A stretch of DNA of 64,000 nt from Marinobacter qingdaonensis (GCF_034555935.1 NZ_JAYDCJ010000003.1:1550001-1614000); one strand, 5' to 3'; shown: positions 43,905 to 52,608, numbered from the stretch's first letter. Notes: generated from the letters alone by a model not told the origin. Program-made: numbers and translations.

Positions 43905-44615
43905 TTGAACTGGCTATCGCAGCACCATCAAAGCATCACCGCGCTTACCTCCATCGCAACCCTGATGATCTGGCTGGTTTACGCCCAGCTCCTGTACAAG
44001 GGCTATCGCCGGCAACGCCGTCCCCGGCTGATCATCAACCGGGGCAAGAGCAAGGACATCAATGCCCTGTGCATCATCAGCAACATGAGCGCTGAGCCGG
44101 TGTTCATTGAGTACATTGTGGCCGAGTTGCAGACCTCCCACGGCACCATTGTCATGGACGTGACCGACCTGGAGCGGGGGTACGACGATCAAGGCAAGCC
44201 GGAAGGCGTTGAACAAGAGGGCCAGCGCCCAATTGCCGATGTGGTTCGGGACAACACCCGCCAGGGGCCGCTCGAATCCGGCGGCTACCTTCACATCGGC
44301 ACCTTCCGCGATATCGTTGAGCGGGTGGCCAAGGCCGCGGACATCGAATTGCAGGGGTATCGGCCCACCAATGGCATCGAATTCCAGTGGCTCACCATTC
44401 AACTGATTGGCATCTACGGACCGGAGGACCTGCCCATGGGGGCCGAGCGCAGCTTCAAACTGCATGCCGCGGATGACCAGTGCGACCTGACCCCCGATTC
44501 CTGGGACACCAAACACCAGAACTCCCGACTTCAGCGTTACCGACTGCGCCGCAAGCTTAAGACTCTGAACGAATCCCCGTTCCGGGCGTCGTCGGGTCTG
44601 CAGCAGGCGGGCTGA
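43905..44615 (+). CDS. membrane-anchored hypothetical protein
   Basis: A 236-residue protein with one N-terminal membrane helix (ALTSIATLMIWLVYAQLLYKG) followed by a basic stretch (RRQRRPR) and a beta-rich domain (INRGKSKDINALCIISNMSA, VFIEYIVAELQT). The basic residues after the helix suggest a cytoplasmic C-terminal domain. It has no recognised family motif. It lies 27 bases after the EEP gene with an AGGAGG site and is probably on the same transcript. Confidence 0.6.
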   Translation: MNWLSQHHQSITALTSIATLMIWLVYAQLLYKGYRRQRRPRLIINRGKSKDINALCIISNMSAEPVFIEYIVAELQTSHGTIVMDVTDLERGYDDQGKPEGVEQEGQRPIADVVRDNTRQGPLESGGYLHIGTFRDIVERVAKAADIELQGYRPTNGIEFQWLTIQLIGIYGPEDLPMGAERSFKLHAADDQCDLTPDSWDTKHQNSRLQRYRLRRKLKTLNESPFRASSGLQQAG

Positions 44616-44765
44616 CCCTGGCCCGGCCCTCTGGTCTTATTCCTGTGTGCTACGCTTAATTCGGCATCACCGGCCAGGCCCCTGGCGGGCGGGTTGGTGA
44701 CAGGAGCATCCTGGTCCTTGGAGATGCCCGATCCGCGGTAAATCTGGTGGAAAAGGAGACGAACG

Positions 44766-45089
44766 ATGGAAGCAAAATCCGGTCAGGACGAATACAACCA
44801 GGTCAAGAAGGACCTGCAGCAATTGCGGGAAGATCTGGCCAGCCTGACGCGCGCCGTGAGCGAAGGGCAGAAGAGCAACATCAGCAGTCTGCGGGATGAA
44901 ATCCGCCGTGAGAGTCGTGAGGCCTTCGATCAGGTCCGGCAGCACGGGCAGGACGCCCTGAATCGTGCCAAGGATGCCGGCGACAAGGCGATCCACGATG
45001 TCGAACACAAGATCGAGGAGCGCCCCTTCCTCAGCGTGGTCCTGATGTTTTTGCTGGGGGTGCTGGTGGGCAAGCTGCTTGATCGCTGA
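44766..45089 (+). CDS. ElaB/YqjD/DUF883-like ribosome- or membrane-associated protein
   Basis: A 107-residue protein with a long helical, highly charged region (DLQQLREDLASLTRAVSEGQ to DALNRAKDAGDKAIHDVEHK), then PFLSVVLMFLLGVLVGKLLDR, one C-terminal membrane helix. This is the ElaB/YqjD layout, whose E. coli members tether ribosomes to the inner membrane in stationary phase. It is followed after two bases by the YqjE-like gene, as in the E. coli yqjD-yqjE order. Confidence 0.78.
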   Translation: MEAKSGQDEYNQVKKDLQQLREDLASLTRAVSEGQKSNISSLRDEIRRESREAFDQVRQHGQDALNRAKDAGDKAIHDVEHKIEERPFLSVVLMFLLGVLVGKLLDR

Positions 45090-45091
45090 TC

Positions 45092-45619
45092 ATGCTTGAG
45101 TCTGCTCAGGCCAAAGTTCAGGGGGCACTGCGCAAGGCGGTCGCAGCCATCACTGCGTTCATGCTGGGACTGATTCTGCTGGCTGCCCTCCTGATTACCG
45201 GCTTTTACCTGCTGGTGCAGGCCGCCATCCTCGGGTTGCAGCCCCATGTCGGTGAGGCCGCCGCGCTGGCGCTGGTTGGCCTGGCCTGTGTCCTGCTGCT
45301 GGCCGGGTTCTTCTGGCGTCTGGCCGGTGCGGGTGCCACGGCCAAGTCGTCCCGGTCCGGCTCCGCGGGCTCACGCAGTTCTCTGGACGGGGTGCGTGAG
45401 CTGATACGGGAGAATCCCCTGGAGGCGGCCCTCACCGCCTTCGCGGTCGGCATCGCCCAGCAGGGGGACCCCAGGTTGAAGTCCCTGTTGATGCAGGGCG
45501 GCATGGAACTCATGAAACAGGGGGAAGGCCACTCGCCGCCGGCCCCATCCGACCCGGAGCCGGCCACTTCTTCTGCATCGGGGCCGGCTTCTCAGGCATC
45601 CGGTTCGACCCGCCGGTAG
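45092..45619 (+). CDS. YqjE-like phage-holin-superfamily membrane protein
   Basis: A 175-residue protein with two strong membrane helices (ITAFMLGLILLAALLITGFYL and LALVGLACVLLLAGFFWRLA) and a soluble C-terminal tail with low-complexity Ser/Ala/Pro sequence. It resembles the phage-holin III superfamily proteins (YqjE) next to YqjD genes. It lies two bases after the DUF883-like gene; the stop codon overlaps the convergent DUF1206 gene by 28 bases. Confidence 0.78.
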   Translation: MLESAQAKVQGALRKAVAAITAFMLGLILLAALLITGFYLLVQAAILGLQPHVGEAAALALVGLACVLLLAGFFWRLAGAGATAKSSRSGSAGSRSSLDGVRELIRENPLEAALTAFAVGIAQQGDPRLKSLLMQGGMELMKQGEGHSPPAPSDPEPATSSASGPASQASGSTRR

Positions 45620-46392
45620 ATCGCCTCCAGCAGGCTGTAGAGCCCAAAGGCAAAGAGCCCGACCGCGACCGAGGCAATGAGCCAGGTGCCGTAGGGCTGA
45701 TTGCGGAACGAGTCAAACACCTCCGCCATGCCGCCGGCTTCGTCCGGGTCCAGTTGATGGGCGGCCAGAAGGAAGAAACCGCCGGCAATGATGAACACCA
45801 GGCCCCGGGTGATCAGTCCGAATCGACAAATTGGGTAGGCCCAGAGCTGGGTGGTCGCCGGCATGTCGAAATGGCGGTCAAAGTGTGCGGCCGCGCCCTT
45901 GACCGCGTGGGCGATGCCCACGCCAATCATGACCATCCCCACCACCGCCACCAACCAGCGCCCAAAGGGCTGGCGCATGAGCCAACTGGCGATGCTTTTT
46001 TCCGAATCGCCATCGGAGCCGCCGCCACCGAAGGCAAAGATGAGGCTGACCGCGAACACCGCGAGCAACAGGTGAGTCACGGCGCTGACCAGCAGGCCGA
46101 CCCGGACCGTGAGCCCCTTCGGCCCCAGGCCGTGATGGTCGGTATCCCGAAGCGCCTGGACACAGCGCCAGAGGGAAAAGCCGGTCAGCCCGACTGCCAG
46201 GGCAGCCAGGATGACGTCGCCCAGGGGCGCGGTGAGCAGCCGCTCCAGGGCACCCCGGCTGCCGGTGGTTTGGCCGCCCTGGCCAAAGGCCGCGAGGGCC
46301 GCCAGTCCGCCGACCAGCAGATAGACAATGCCCCGCGCGGCGTATCCCATCCGCGCCATCCAGCGAACCGCATCAACGGCAGGTGCTGCCAT
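45592..46392 (-). CDS. DUF1206 membrane protein
   Basis: A 266-residue integral membrane protein with six hydrophobic helices arranged as three repeats of about 85 residues. Each repeat starts with an aromatic/Gly-Arg motif followed by a helix (MARMGYAARGIVYLLVGG; FGRWLVAVVGMVM; ICRFGLITRGLVFIIAGG), the hallmark of DUF1206. The function is unknown. It is followed on the same strand by no close gene, and overlaps the convergent YqjE-like gene by 28 bases at its end. The AI-2E-family gene upstream ends 18 bases before its start. Confidence 0.85.
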   Translation of the reverse strand: MAAPAVDAVRWMARMGYAARGIVYLLVGGLAALAAFGQGGQTTGSRGALERLLTAPLGDVILAALAVGLTGFSLWRCVQALRDTDHHGLGPKGLTVRVGLLVSAVTHLLLAVFAVSLIFAFGGGGSDGDSEKSIASWLMRQPFGRWLVAVVGMVMIGVGIAHAVKGAAAHFDRHFDMPATTQLWAYPICRFGLITRGLVFIIAGGFFLLAAHQLDPDEAGGMAEVFDSFRNQPYGTWLIASVAVGLFAFGLYSLLEAIYRRVEPDA

Positions 46393-46410
46393 GGCTCACC
46401 TCGCAGGCGC

Positions 46411-47586
46411 CTATTTGCCAAGCAATTCCCCAACCGGGCGCAGGTTGGCGATGTGATCGCACAGGGACTTGGTGATCATCAGGATGGGGGTGGCGACGAT
46501 CAGCCCCACCGGCCCCCAGAGCCAGCCCCAGAACAACAGGCCGATAAAGATGGCGACCGTGTTGAGGCTGGACATGTAGCTGGTTAGCCAGGGCATCAAC
46601 AGGTAGCCCTGAATGCTGGTGATCACCAGCGAGGTGACCGCCACTATGATGGCCATGTTGAGTTCACCAAACTGCACGAACCCGGCCAGGCCGGTGCCAA
46701 TGAACACCAGGAAGGGCCCCAGGTAGGGGACCCCGCTGGCGATGCCGGCGACAACGCCCCACAACGCCGCCTGTTCCATGCCCAGGGCCAGAAACGCCAG
46801 CCAGGTGAGCACGCCGACGAACAGGGCGCTGATCAGCATCACGAACAGAAACCGGCGAACCTGGAAATGCAGGTCGTTCAGGATCCGGGTAGCCTTGCGC
46901 ATGCGTCCGAACGACGGCCCCGAAATCCTCACCACTTTGCGCTTATACAGCGACCCCACCGACAGCAGGAAAAACACCAGCAACAACACCGTGAAGCACT
47001 GGGTGACCAGGACCAGGGCCGCAGGCGAGCCCCTGATCACATACTCCTGGATGTCCATGGATTTATCGACGATTTGAACGGGAGTGACGCCGGGCTTGGT
47101 CGGGATCTGCGCGGCCCGGCTTTTCTCCGCCGTTTCCTCGATCTCCTTGGCGGCCGTCTGCGCCTTTTCCATCAGGCTCTCTTCATCCGGGCTGCGGGAT
47201 TCCCGGCGCTGGAACTCCTGGACCGCGGTGGGGATCTTGTCGAGCAGCGCCATCGCTTCCTGCTTCAGGGGCGAGCCTGCGGCTACCCCGATGCCCAGCA
47301 GTGCGATCAGGACCAGGGCCGCGCTCAGTGGCCGGGGAAACCTGATGCGGTCGAAAACAGACACCAGCGGATCCAGCGCGTAGCTGATCAGTACGGCCAC
47401 CACCAGGGGCAGCAGCACCGGTTGGGCCCAGTCGATGAAATACAGGGAGGCGATGCTGGCCAGGATCACCAGGGCGACGCTTCGAATGCTGATGGCACCG
47501 AAGAAGGGCGCGTCCAGCGGGTGCCGTTCTTCGGCGCCGTGGCGGTCGGTTGGCCCGGTCTCCTCCCCGTTGGTCTCGGATGTCAT
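46411..47586 (-). CDS. AI-2E transporter family membrane protein
   Basis: A 391-residue inner-membrane protein of the AI-2E/PerM (UPF0118) family: three early helices, a large soluble loop (residues about 110-180), then FLFVMLISALFVGVLTWLAF and the conserved GVVAGIASGVPYLGPFLVFI and FWGWLWGPVGLIVATPILM motifs. Family members export autoinducer-2, organic cations or act as Na+/H+ antiporters; the substrate here is unknown. It is upstream of and probably co-transcribed with the DUF1206 gene. Confidence 0.85.
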   Translation of the reverse strand: MTSETNGEETGPTDRHGAEERHPLDAPFFGAISIRSVALVILASIASLYFIDWAQPVLLPLVVAVLISYALDPLVSVFDRIRFPRPLSAALVLIALLGIGVAAGSPLKQEAMALLDKIPTAVQEFQRRESRSPDEESLMEKAQTAAKEIEETAEKSRAAQIPTKPGVTPVQIVDKSMDIQEYVIRGSPAALVLVTQCFTVLLLVFFLLSVGSLYKRKVVRISGPSFGRMRKATRILNDLHFQVRRFLFVMLISALFVGVLTWLAFLALGMEQAALWGVVAGIASGVPYLGPFLVFIGTGLAGFVQFGELNMAIIVAVTSLVITSIQGYLLMPWLTSYMSSLNTVAIFIGLLFWGWLWGPVGLIVATPILMITKSLCDHIANLRPVGELLGK

Positions 47587-47829
47587 GGTTGTGTCCTTTC
47601 CCTGCCTGCTGCAATTGAGTTTAGTCCGCTTTGGGCATCTCCGGGCATGCTAAGAGTCGGTTGCAGGACGCTCAATGAGGTGTGGACAAAGTGTAATTGG
47701 TGCCGACCGTGACTAGATTGGGAAATGAGCAATAATTAATCCAATGAGCCGGTGTCCGGCTCAGGACCACGGCGCGGTCTTGCTTGGGGGTGGTGGCCGA
47801 AACCGCGGCAATCAATCGAGGATGGCGAC

Positions 47830-48387
47830 ATGAGAGCGGTGAACGGATTCAAAGCGTGGGCGGCCGCCGTGGTGCTGCTGGCAGGGGTGGCGGCAGCCCC
47901 CGGGGTCCTTGCCGACCACCACGGTACGGTCGAGCGGGAGAAACTGAACATTGTCGAAAGTGCCGAAACCATGGCGCACCTGAGCACCCTGGTGGTCGCG
48001 ATCAAGGCCGCGGGGCTGGCGGAAACCCTGTCCGGTCCCGGCCCCTACACCGTGTTCGCGCCCACGAATTCGGCGTTCGACAAACTACCGGCCGGCACAC
48101 TGGAGGCTCTGCTGAAACCGGAAAACGCGGAGCAATTGAAGTCCATCCTGACCTTTCACTTGGTCCCGGCCAGTGCAACTTCCTCGGCCGCCCTGGAGAT
48201 GGTCGAGGAGGACAATGGCCGGCAGACCCTAGGCACGGTCCAGGGCGGTGAGCTGACCCTGGGTGTGGATCGGGACAGCTTGGTGCTCCGGGATGCCCGG
48301 GGCAACAGTGCCACGGTGGTCAAGGCCGACCGGATGCAGGCCAACGGGGTGATCCACCTGATTGATTCGGTATTGATGCCTGAGTGA
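47830..48387 (+). CDS. secreted fasciclin-domain protein
   Basis: A 185-residue protein with a signal peptide ending at about ALADH (residue 29), then a single fasciclin (FAS1) domain: the H1 box GPYTVFAPTNSAFDKLPAGT near residue 75 and the H2 box ANGVIHLIDSVLMP at the end. FAS1 domains mediate adhesion in the periplasm or on the surface. The ATG follows GAGGATGGCGAC. It is transcribed towards the DUF2254 gene. Confidence 0.9.
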   Translation: MRAVNGFKAWAAAVVLLAGVAAAPGVLADHHGTVEREKLNIVESAETMAHLSTLVVAIKAAGLAETLSGPGPYTVFAPTNSAFDKLPAGTLEALLKPENAEQLKSILTFHLVPASATSSAALEMVEEDNGRQTLGTVQGGELTLGVDRDSLVLRDARGNSATVVKADRMQANGVIHLIDSVLMPE

Positions 48388-48432
48388 TCGAGCGCCTGAC
48401 GGATTAGTGTGAATACTTTTGGGGAGTGAACA

Positions 48433-49710
48433 GTGACCGATAGGCTGAGATTTGTTCTTAACCGACTGGGTGAGCGGCTCTGGGTCAAGCCGATGTTCAT
48501 TTGTTTACTGTCGATTGGCGTAGCCTTGATTGCCAGGTTTGCTGATTTTTGGGAGCTTTCCCATCGCTTCCCCGACATTTCTGATGATTCTGTTGAAAAA
48601 CTTCTCACCGTGATTTCTGGCAGCATGCTGGTCATGGCGGTGTTTGCTGTGGGGTCTATGTTGGCGGCCTACGAGTCAGCAAGTAGCAGCGCTACGCCCA
48701 GGACTTTCGCGGTAGTGATTTCCGACGATCGCTCGCAAAACGCGTTGTCGACCTTTGTCGGTGCTTTCATCTTCAGCATCGTAGGGTTAGTGGCTATTAC
48801 CAACGATTATTATGAAAAAGGTGGTCGTTTTGCACTGTTAGTGATCACGCTGGTGGTGTTCGCTCTGGTGATCTTTAATTTTTTGAAATGGGTCGACGCT
48901 ATTGCGAGGCTGGGCCGATTGGGTAATACCGTATCCAAGGTAGAGCGAGCGGCGGAAACAACCCTGTTAAGGCGCCGAAAGAGTCCGACAATGGGGGCGA
49001 TTCCGGCGCGAGGAGGATGCGACGGGATACCGGTAGAGGTGGAGCGGATTGCATACATTCAGCACATTGATGTGGCCGCTCTTCAGTCGCTGGCGGAAGA
49101 GCACGATTTGCGAATTGAGGTCGCCTTACTGCCAGGCAAAATGACGCTGCCAGGCCAACCGGTTGCCTATGTATGCTCAGATAAGGGTGAACCTCCGGCT
49201 GAGCTAGTCGCTAAGATTACGGGGTGTTTTGTCGTTGGTGAGTCGCGCACTTTCGATGAGGATCCTCGATTTGGTTTGGTAGTGCTTTCGGAGATTGCCA
49301 GTCGGGCGTTGTCGCCGGCCGTCAATGACCCGGGTACCGCCATTAACATCATCGGAGCCCTGGTGCGGCTCCTGGCAATCTGGGCGTCGCCGCCCGAGGA
49401 CGAGCCCGAGACCGGGCCGGACTACGATCGGGTGGCGGTGCCCGAACTGTCGCTGGCGTCGTTGTTCGAAGATGCCTTCAGTGCCATAGCCCGTGACGGA
49501 GCCGGGTCGGTCGAGGTGATGATCTGTTTGCAGAAAGCCCTGGCGGGCCTGGCGGCCCTGGGCAACCCGGCACTCAGCCAGCAGGCGTCGGCGCAGGCCG
49601 ACCTCGCTTTTCGCTACGCCGAACAGGCCTTACAGCTGCCGAGCGAGCTGTCCCGGTTGCAGGCGGCGCGGGGCGAAGTCGGCTCTAAGGTTGTGCCCCG
49701 AAGGCTATGA
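48433..49710 (+). CDS. DUF2254 predicted membrane protein
   Basis: A 425-residue protein with four hydrophobic helices in the first 160 residues and a large soluble domain after them. The conserved DUF2254 patterns are present: SSSATPRTF near residue 87, RSQNALSTFVGAFIFSIVGL, EVERIAYIQHIDVAALQSLA and SRALSPAVNDPGTAINII. The function is unknown. The first 900 bases are visibly poorer in G and C than the surrounding genes, while the last 400 are typical, which may mark a recombination boundary. The gene starts 45 bases after the fasciclin stop codon. Confidence 0.85.
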   Translation: MTDRLRFVLNRLGERLWVKPMFICLLSIGVALIARFADFWELSHRFPDISDDSVEKLLTVISGSMLVMAVFAVGSMLAAYESASSSATPRTFAVVISDDRSQNALSTFVGAFIFSIVGLVAITNDYYEKGGRFALLVITLVVFALVIFNFLKWVDAIARLGRLGNTVSKVERAAETTLLRRRKSPTMGAIPARGGCDGIPVEVERIAYIQHIDVAALQSLAEEHDLRIEVALLPGKMTLPGQPVAYVCSDKGEPPAELVAKITGCFVVGESRTFDEDPRFGLVVLSEIASRALSPAVNDPGTAINIIGALVRLLAIWASPPEDEPETGPDYDRVAVPELSLASLFEDAFSAIARDGAGSVEVMICLQKALAGLAALGNPALSQQASAQADLAFRYAEQALQLPSELSRLQAARGEVGSKVVPRRL

Positions 49711-49771
49711 CTCGGACGCACAAGGCAAATGTTGGGATCGGGCTGGTGACCTCGGTCTCAGTTCAAACCCG

Positions 49772-50197
49772 TTAGAGGGCTCGACATTTCCCGGCGATCA
49801 ACCAGGGGTTGGGGTTGGATTTGTCAGCCAGATGGCCGCCCGGGGAAGTCGCCACGAAACGCAGGTTGGCAAGATTTAGCCGGAAGGTGTTTTGATTGTG
49901 CAGGTCGCTGACCAAGTAGTCATCCCGGATCTGGTAGTCGGCAAACGCCACGCTGGCGCCGTCGCCTCCGCGCACAGTAATTAGCCGGGGCTTTTCCAGC
50001 AGGAAGACCAAGCGTTTGAGCCGGTTTTTTTCACGAAACCCGGTGCGGTAACCCGCCGTGCTGGTTACCAGGTCGCCCCGACAGACGTATTCGATCTCTT
50101 TTCCATAGGCTTCCTTCGCAGTCACGGGGGCGGAGAACAGCGTCAGCAGGAGCCCGGCAATCAGGGACTCGAGCATGATTGTGTTATGTGTTTTCAC
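49772..50197 (-). CDS. secreted hypothetical protein
   Basis: A 141-residue protein starting at a GTG with GGGAGGG close upstream. A signal peptide (LLLTLFSAPVTA, cleavage near residue 27) precedes a short beta-rich domain with two Cys residues (YVCRGD and GKCRAL), which could form one disulfide joining the ends. No family was recognised. It is convergent with the DUF2254 gene. Confidence 0.62.
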   Translation of the reverse strand: MKTHNTIMLESLIAGLLLTLFSAPVTAKEAYGKEIEYVCRGDLVTSTAGYRTGFREKNRLKRLVFLLEKPRLITVRGGDGASVAFADYQIRDDYLVSDLHNQNTFRLNLANLRFVATSPGGHLADKSNPNPWLIAGKCRAL

Positions 50198-50613
50198 AAG
50201 CCCTCCCGGAGGCCATTGGGAAATTTGCGCGCGTAGGTGGGGAGTCTATCGTTCACCCAGAGTCATTCAAACTTTCGCTGCCAGAAAAACCTCGAAGCAT
50301 GTGCAAAGTTGTGGAGCGCATCGGCGAGTGGAACGTCGGGGACAATGAAAAAAATTTCCCGAGTCATGCAACCATGAACTGGGCGCGCCTCGTTACCATA
50401 AATCGGCCGGGTATAGATTTAGATCTAATGTCATCGATGCGAAGTTCGATACTAAACAAAAGCGGACTTTCGCTTGCCCCCACTTGTCGGACAGTCATCT
50501 ATGGCCCTGGGGTGGACGATGTTGAAGCGGCGGCGAACCGTTTGTTTTGGCGCGGGCCTTCGTTCGATGAACCCATCATCTGGCCGAAGGGCCGAAGGGC
50601 CGAAGGCGCTGAA
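50198..50613. other. non-coding stretch upstream of the CsbD gene
   Basis: AT-richer than the surroundings. No convincing gene was seen, although the CsbD frame stays open far upstream. Near its end an 8-base unit (GGGCCGAA) is repeated in tandem at about 50582-50605. ACTAAACAAAAGCGGACTTT at 50452-50471 recurs in related form at about 58671. Confidence 0.5.
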
Positions 50614-50823
50614 ATGAACAAGGACACCATTGAAGGCAACTGGAAAGAACTGAAGGGCAAGGTGAAAGAGCAGTGGGGCAAGCTGACGGATGACCGCCTT
50701 GACGAGATTGCTGGCAGGCGCGAACAACTGGCCGGCAAGATTCAGCAAGCTTATGGCATCACAAGAGACGAAGCTGACAAGCAAATCAAAGACTTCGAAA
50801 AAAATCTCCAAACGCTGATATGA
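50614..50823 (+). CDS. CsbD family stress protein
   Basis: A 69-residue hydrophilic protein: MNKDTIEGNWKELKGKVKEQ, then WGKLTDDRLDEIAGRREQLA and YGITRDEADKQIKDFEK. This is the full CsbD pattern, a small helical protein family induced under stress. The upstream frame is open but unlike the family, so the ATG at 50614 is chosen. The ribosome-binding site is weak (GAAGGCG). It belongs to a run of stress-type genes with the BON lipoprotein downstream. Confidence 0.9.
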   Translation: MNKDTIEGNWKELKGKVKEQWGKLTDDRLDEIAGRREQLAGKIQQAYGITRDEADKQIKDFEKNLQTLI

Positions 50824-51265
50824 CCCGTAGTGCCTTGACTGAGCTGCCTGCTAGCGTTTTCGCAGGCATTGTTTGGCCTATCAACGTCTTTACATCGAGG
50901 GCGCAGAATCGGGCGACAGAAAAACGAAACGCTTCGTTATTTTTATGCGCTCTGTGGGCCAGCGTACAGACCAGACAACGCCTCTCATTCTAATCTAAAC
51001 CCCGATGTGGCAATGGACCAGCCAATACAAGGTAGTTGCATCATCCGCCGCAGGGAACGCGGCGCAACCAGATTTACGGTCTCTCAGTCGTTATCGTTCT
51101 GGCCATTCTTTCCTTTCTTGGCTTTCGCTGAGGCGAGGCGGAATGTGGGCTGAGCAGGCCACAACCGGAATTTTCAACTTGTGTGTGCTTTCGCACTGAC
51201 CGCTACTTTGGAGCATGCCAAATTGAAAAAAGACGTCTACAGCTCCAACAACATAGGAGTCGCGC
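50824..51265. other. non-coding stretch between CsbD and BON genes
   Basis: No well-supported gene. One short frame, 51036-51131 on the plus strand, would encode a basic 31-residue peptide ending in a membrane helix (NQIYGLSVVIVLAILSFLGFR) from a TTG start without a ribosome-binding site; it may be a remnant of a small membrane-protein gene. Confidence 0.4.
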
Positions 51266-51595
51266 ATGACAACTTACAGATTCCCATTCGCACATTTTTT
51301 GTCCGCGCTGATGTTTGGGCTGGCGCTATTTTCGACTGCGGCCTGTACCTCAACGTCAACTCGACAAAGCACTGGCGAGTACCTTGACGATAGTGCCATC
51401 ACCATCAAGGTAAAAAGCGCTATTTTAGGTGACCCCGAACTAAAGGTATTCCAAATCAGCGTCAAGACCTACAACGGAACCGTGCAACTGAGCGGCTTCG
51501 TCGACTCAGAGTCGATGGTCGACCGTGCCACGGAAGTGGCGCAAGGGGTCTCGGGCGCGCAAGCCGTCAAAAACGATTTGCAGGTAAAGAAATAA
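51266..51595 (+). CDS. BON-domain lipoprotein
   Basis: A 109-residue protein with a lipoprotein signal (FSTAACTST, Cys at residue 27) and one BON domain from about residue 40 to the end (DDSAITIKVKSAILGDPELK, VKTYNGTVQLSGFVDSE). BON domains bind membranes, and small BON lipoproteins are induced by osmotic or envelope stress. It would sit on the inner side of the outer membrane. The ATG follows ATAGGAGTCGCGC. An IS3-type remnant lies 121 bases downstream. Confidence 0.88.
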   Translation: MTTYRFPFAHFLSALMFGLALFSTAACTSTSTRQSTGEYLDDSAITIKVKSAILGDPELKVFQISVKTYNGTVQLSGFVDSESMVDRATEVAQGVSGAQAVKNDLQVKK

Positions 51596-51716
51596 TAAGT
51601 ACGCCGGCGGACGGATATTTAACGCCTCGCCCTGCCCATGTCGACGGTAGGCGCGCGACTTTGCCGATTGACGTGATGTTGCTCCATGGCAAAACCTGTT
51701 GGCTCATAGCTGATTG

Positions 51717-52376
51717 TGTAGTGGTCAACTAATCCCGGACAGTATTGTAAGGTTTTCCTCAGCCGCAACGGGTGAAATACCGCTATTGAATGCATGAGGT
51801 CGTTGCCGGTTGTAGTAGTCCATCAGATAACCACCAACATCCTTTTGTCACCGCACCAAACCTGATCAGGCCGTTCTACTGCAAATTCACGGGCCAAGTG
51901 GTTCGGGATATCCGGTCGTTCAACGGTGGCCTGCTTGTGAGCGTGAGGACCTGGCTGCTTGCAGATCAGCCCAAGCTCGCTCATTAAACGTCGAACCTTG
52001 AAGCGACCAATGACAACGCCGTCTTCGTTGAGCATGCCTTTTATTGTCCGGCTGCCGGCAGAACTGCGGCTCATGGTAAAAAGGCGGTGTACCTGCGCCT
52101 TCAGGGCCAGACGCTCAGCATCCACCTGCTTCCGCCGTTGGCAATACTCCTTATAGCTGGAACGGCTAAATTCGAACGCATTGCAGACCATTTCAACAGT
52201 CATTTGCTCACTCAACTGGTCTATCAGCGCGTACGATTCATGTCGTCCGACGTCAAGAGAGCGGTAGCCTTTTGAACTCAGAAGAAAAAGAACGTCGCTT
52301 TCTGGTCATCAGACACCTCGTTTATGGTGGTGATCTTACCACCTACGTTGGTGTCCGGAATCATTGAACTACTACA
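51717..52376 (-). mobile_element. internally deleted IS3-family element
   Basis: About 660 bases with imperfect terminal inverted repeats: TGTAGTGGTCAACTAATCCC at the left end and TGTAGTAGTTCAATGATTCC read inwards from the right end, followed by GGACA in both. Full IS3-type elements of this kind are about 1.2-1.3 kb. Both reading frames have lost internal parts (see the pseudogene entry) but both ends are kept. No clear target-site duplication flanks it. It resembles a miniature derivative that could only move with a transposase from elsewhere. Confidence 0.8.
51725..52309 (-). pseudogene. IS3-type transposase orfA/orfB remnant
   Basis: Reading leftwards: orfA starts MTRKRRSFSSEFK, then jumps with a frameshift to its C-terminus KATALLTSDDMNRTR and stop, so most of orfA is missing. 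orfB follows from LIDQLSEQMTVEMVCNAFEF through KEYCQRRKQ, SAGSRTIKGMLNEDG and RRLMSELGLICKQPG to VWCGD. There the frame breaks and only the extreme C-terminus returns (MDYYNRQRPHAFNSGISPVA). The lost part holds the catalytic acidic residues, so no active transposase can be made. Confidence 0.82.
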
Positions 52377-52380
52377 GTTC

Positions 52381-52482
52381 CCCACCTTCGATTACCTGCG
52401 GTTTTTCGATCCTGATCAGGTCGATCGGATTGAGGCTCTTCGTTCTAGCGCTCCTATCGAGGCTAGCCCAAGCCCACAGTAA
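52381..52482 (+). pseudogene. 3' end of a gene cut off by the IS3 element
   Basis: Directly after the right end of the IS element an open frame of 33 codons (PTFDYLRFFDPDQVDRIEAL onward, ending SPSPQ) runs to a TAA stop with normal codon use but without a start. A terminator lies 33 bases after the stop. It looks like the C-terminus of a lost soluble protein. The family was not recognised. Confidence 0.5.
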
Positions 52483-52514
52483 ATACGCACTCCGTATGCA
52501 AGAACATTAGGATT

Positions 52515-52551
52515 TAGCCTCACTGGCCGGCTTTGGTCAGTGGGGCTTTTA
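52515..52551 (+). terminator. rho-independent terminator
   Basis: AGCCTCACTGGCC pairs with GGTCAGTGGGGCT (two weak pairs) over an 8-10 base loop and is followed by TTTT. It fits the end of the beheaded gene at 52381-52482. Confidence 0.65.
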
Positions 52552-52608
52552 TCACTCGGGACAGCACCCCGCACGGGCGAACAGATTCGAACGACGGTTC
52601 GACGCCTC

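Noticed and set aside
43313..44095. 260-residue frame overlapping the EEP and membrane-protein genes
   Set aside because: Alternative-frame reading across two real genes; sequence is Arg/Pro/Gly-rich without domains.
50869..51153. 94-residue open frame after CsbD
   Set aside because: No ribosome-binding site, no family pattern, and composition like random translation of an intergenic stretch.
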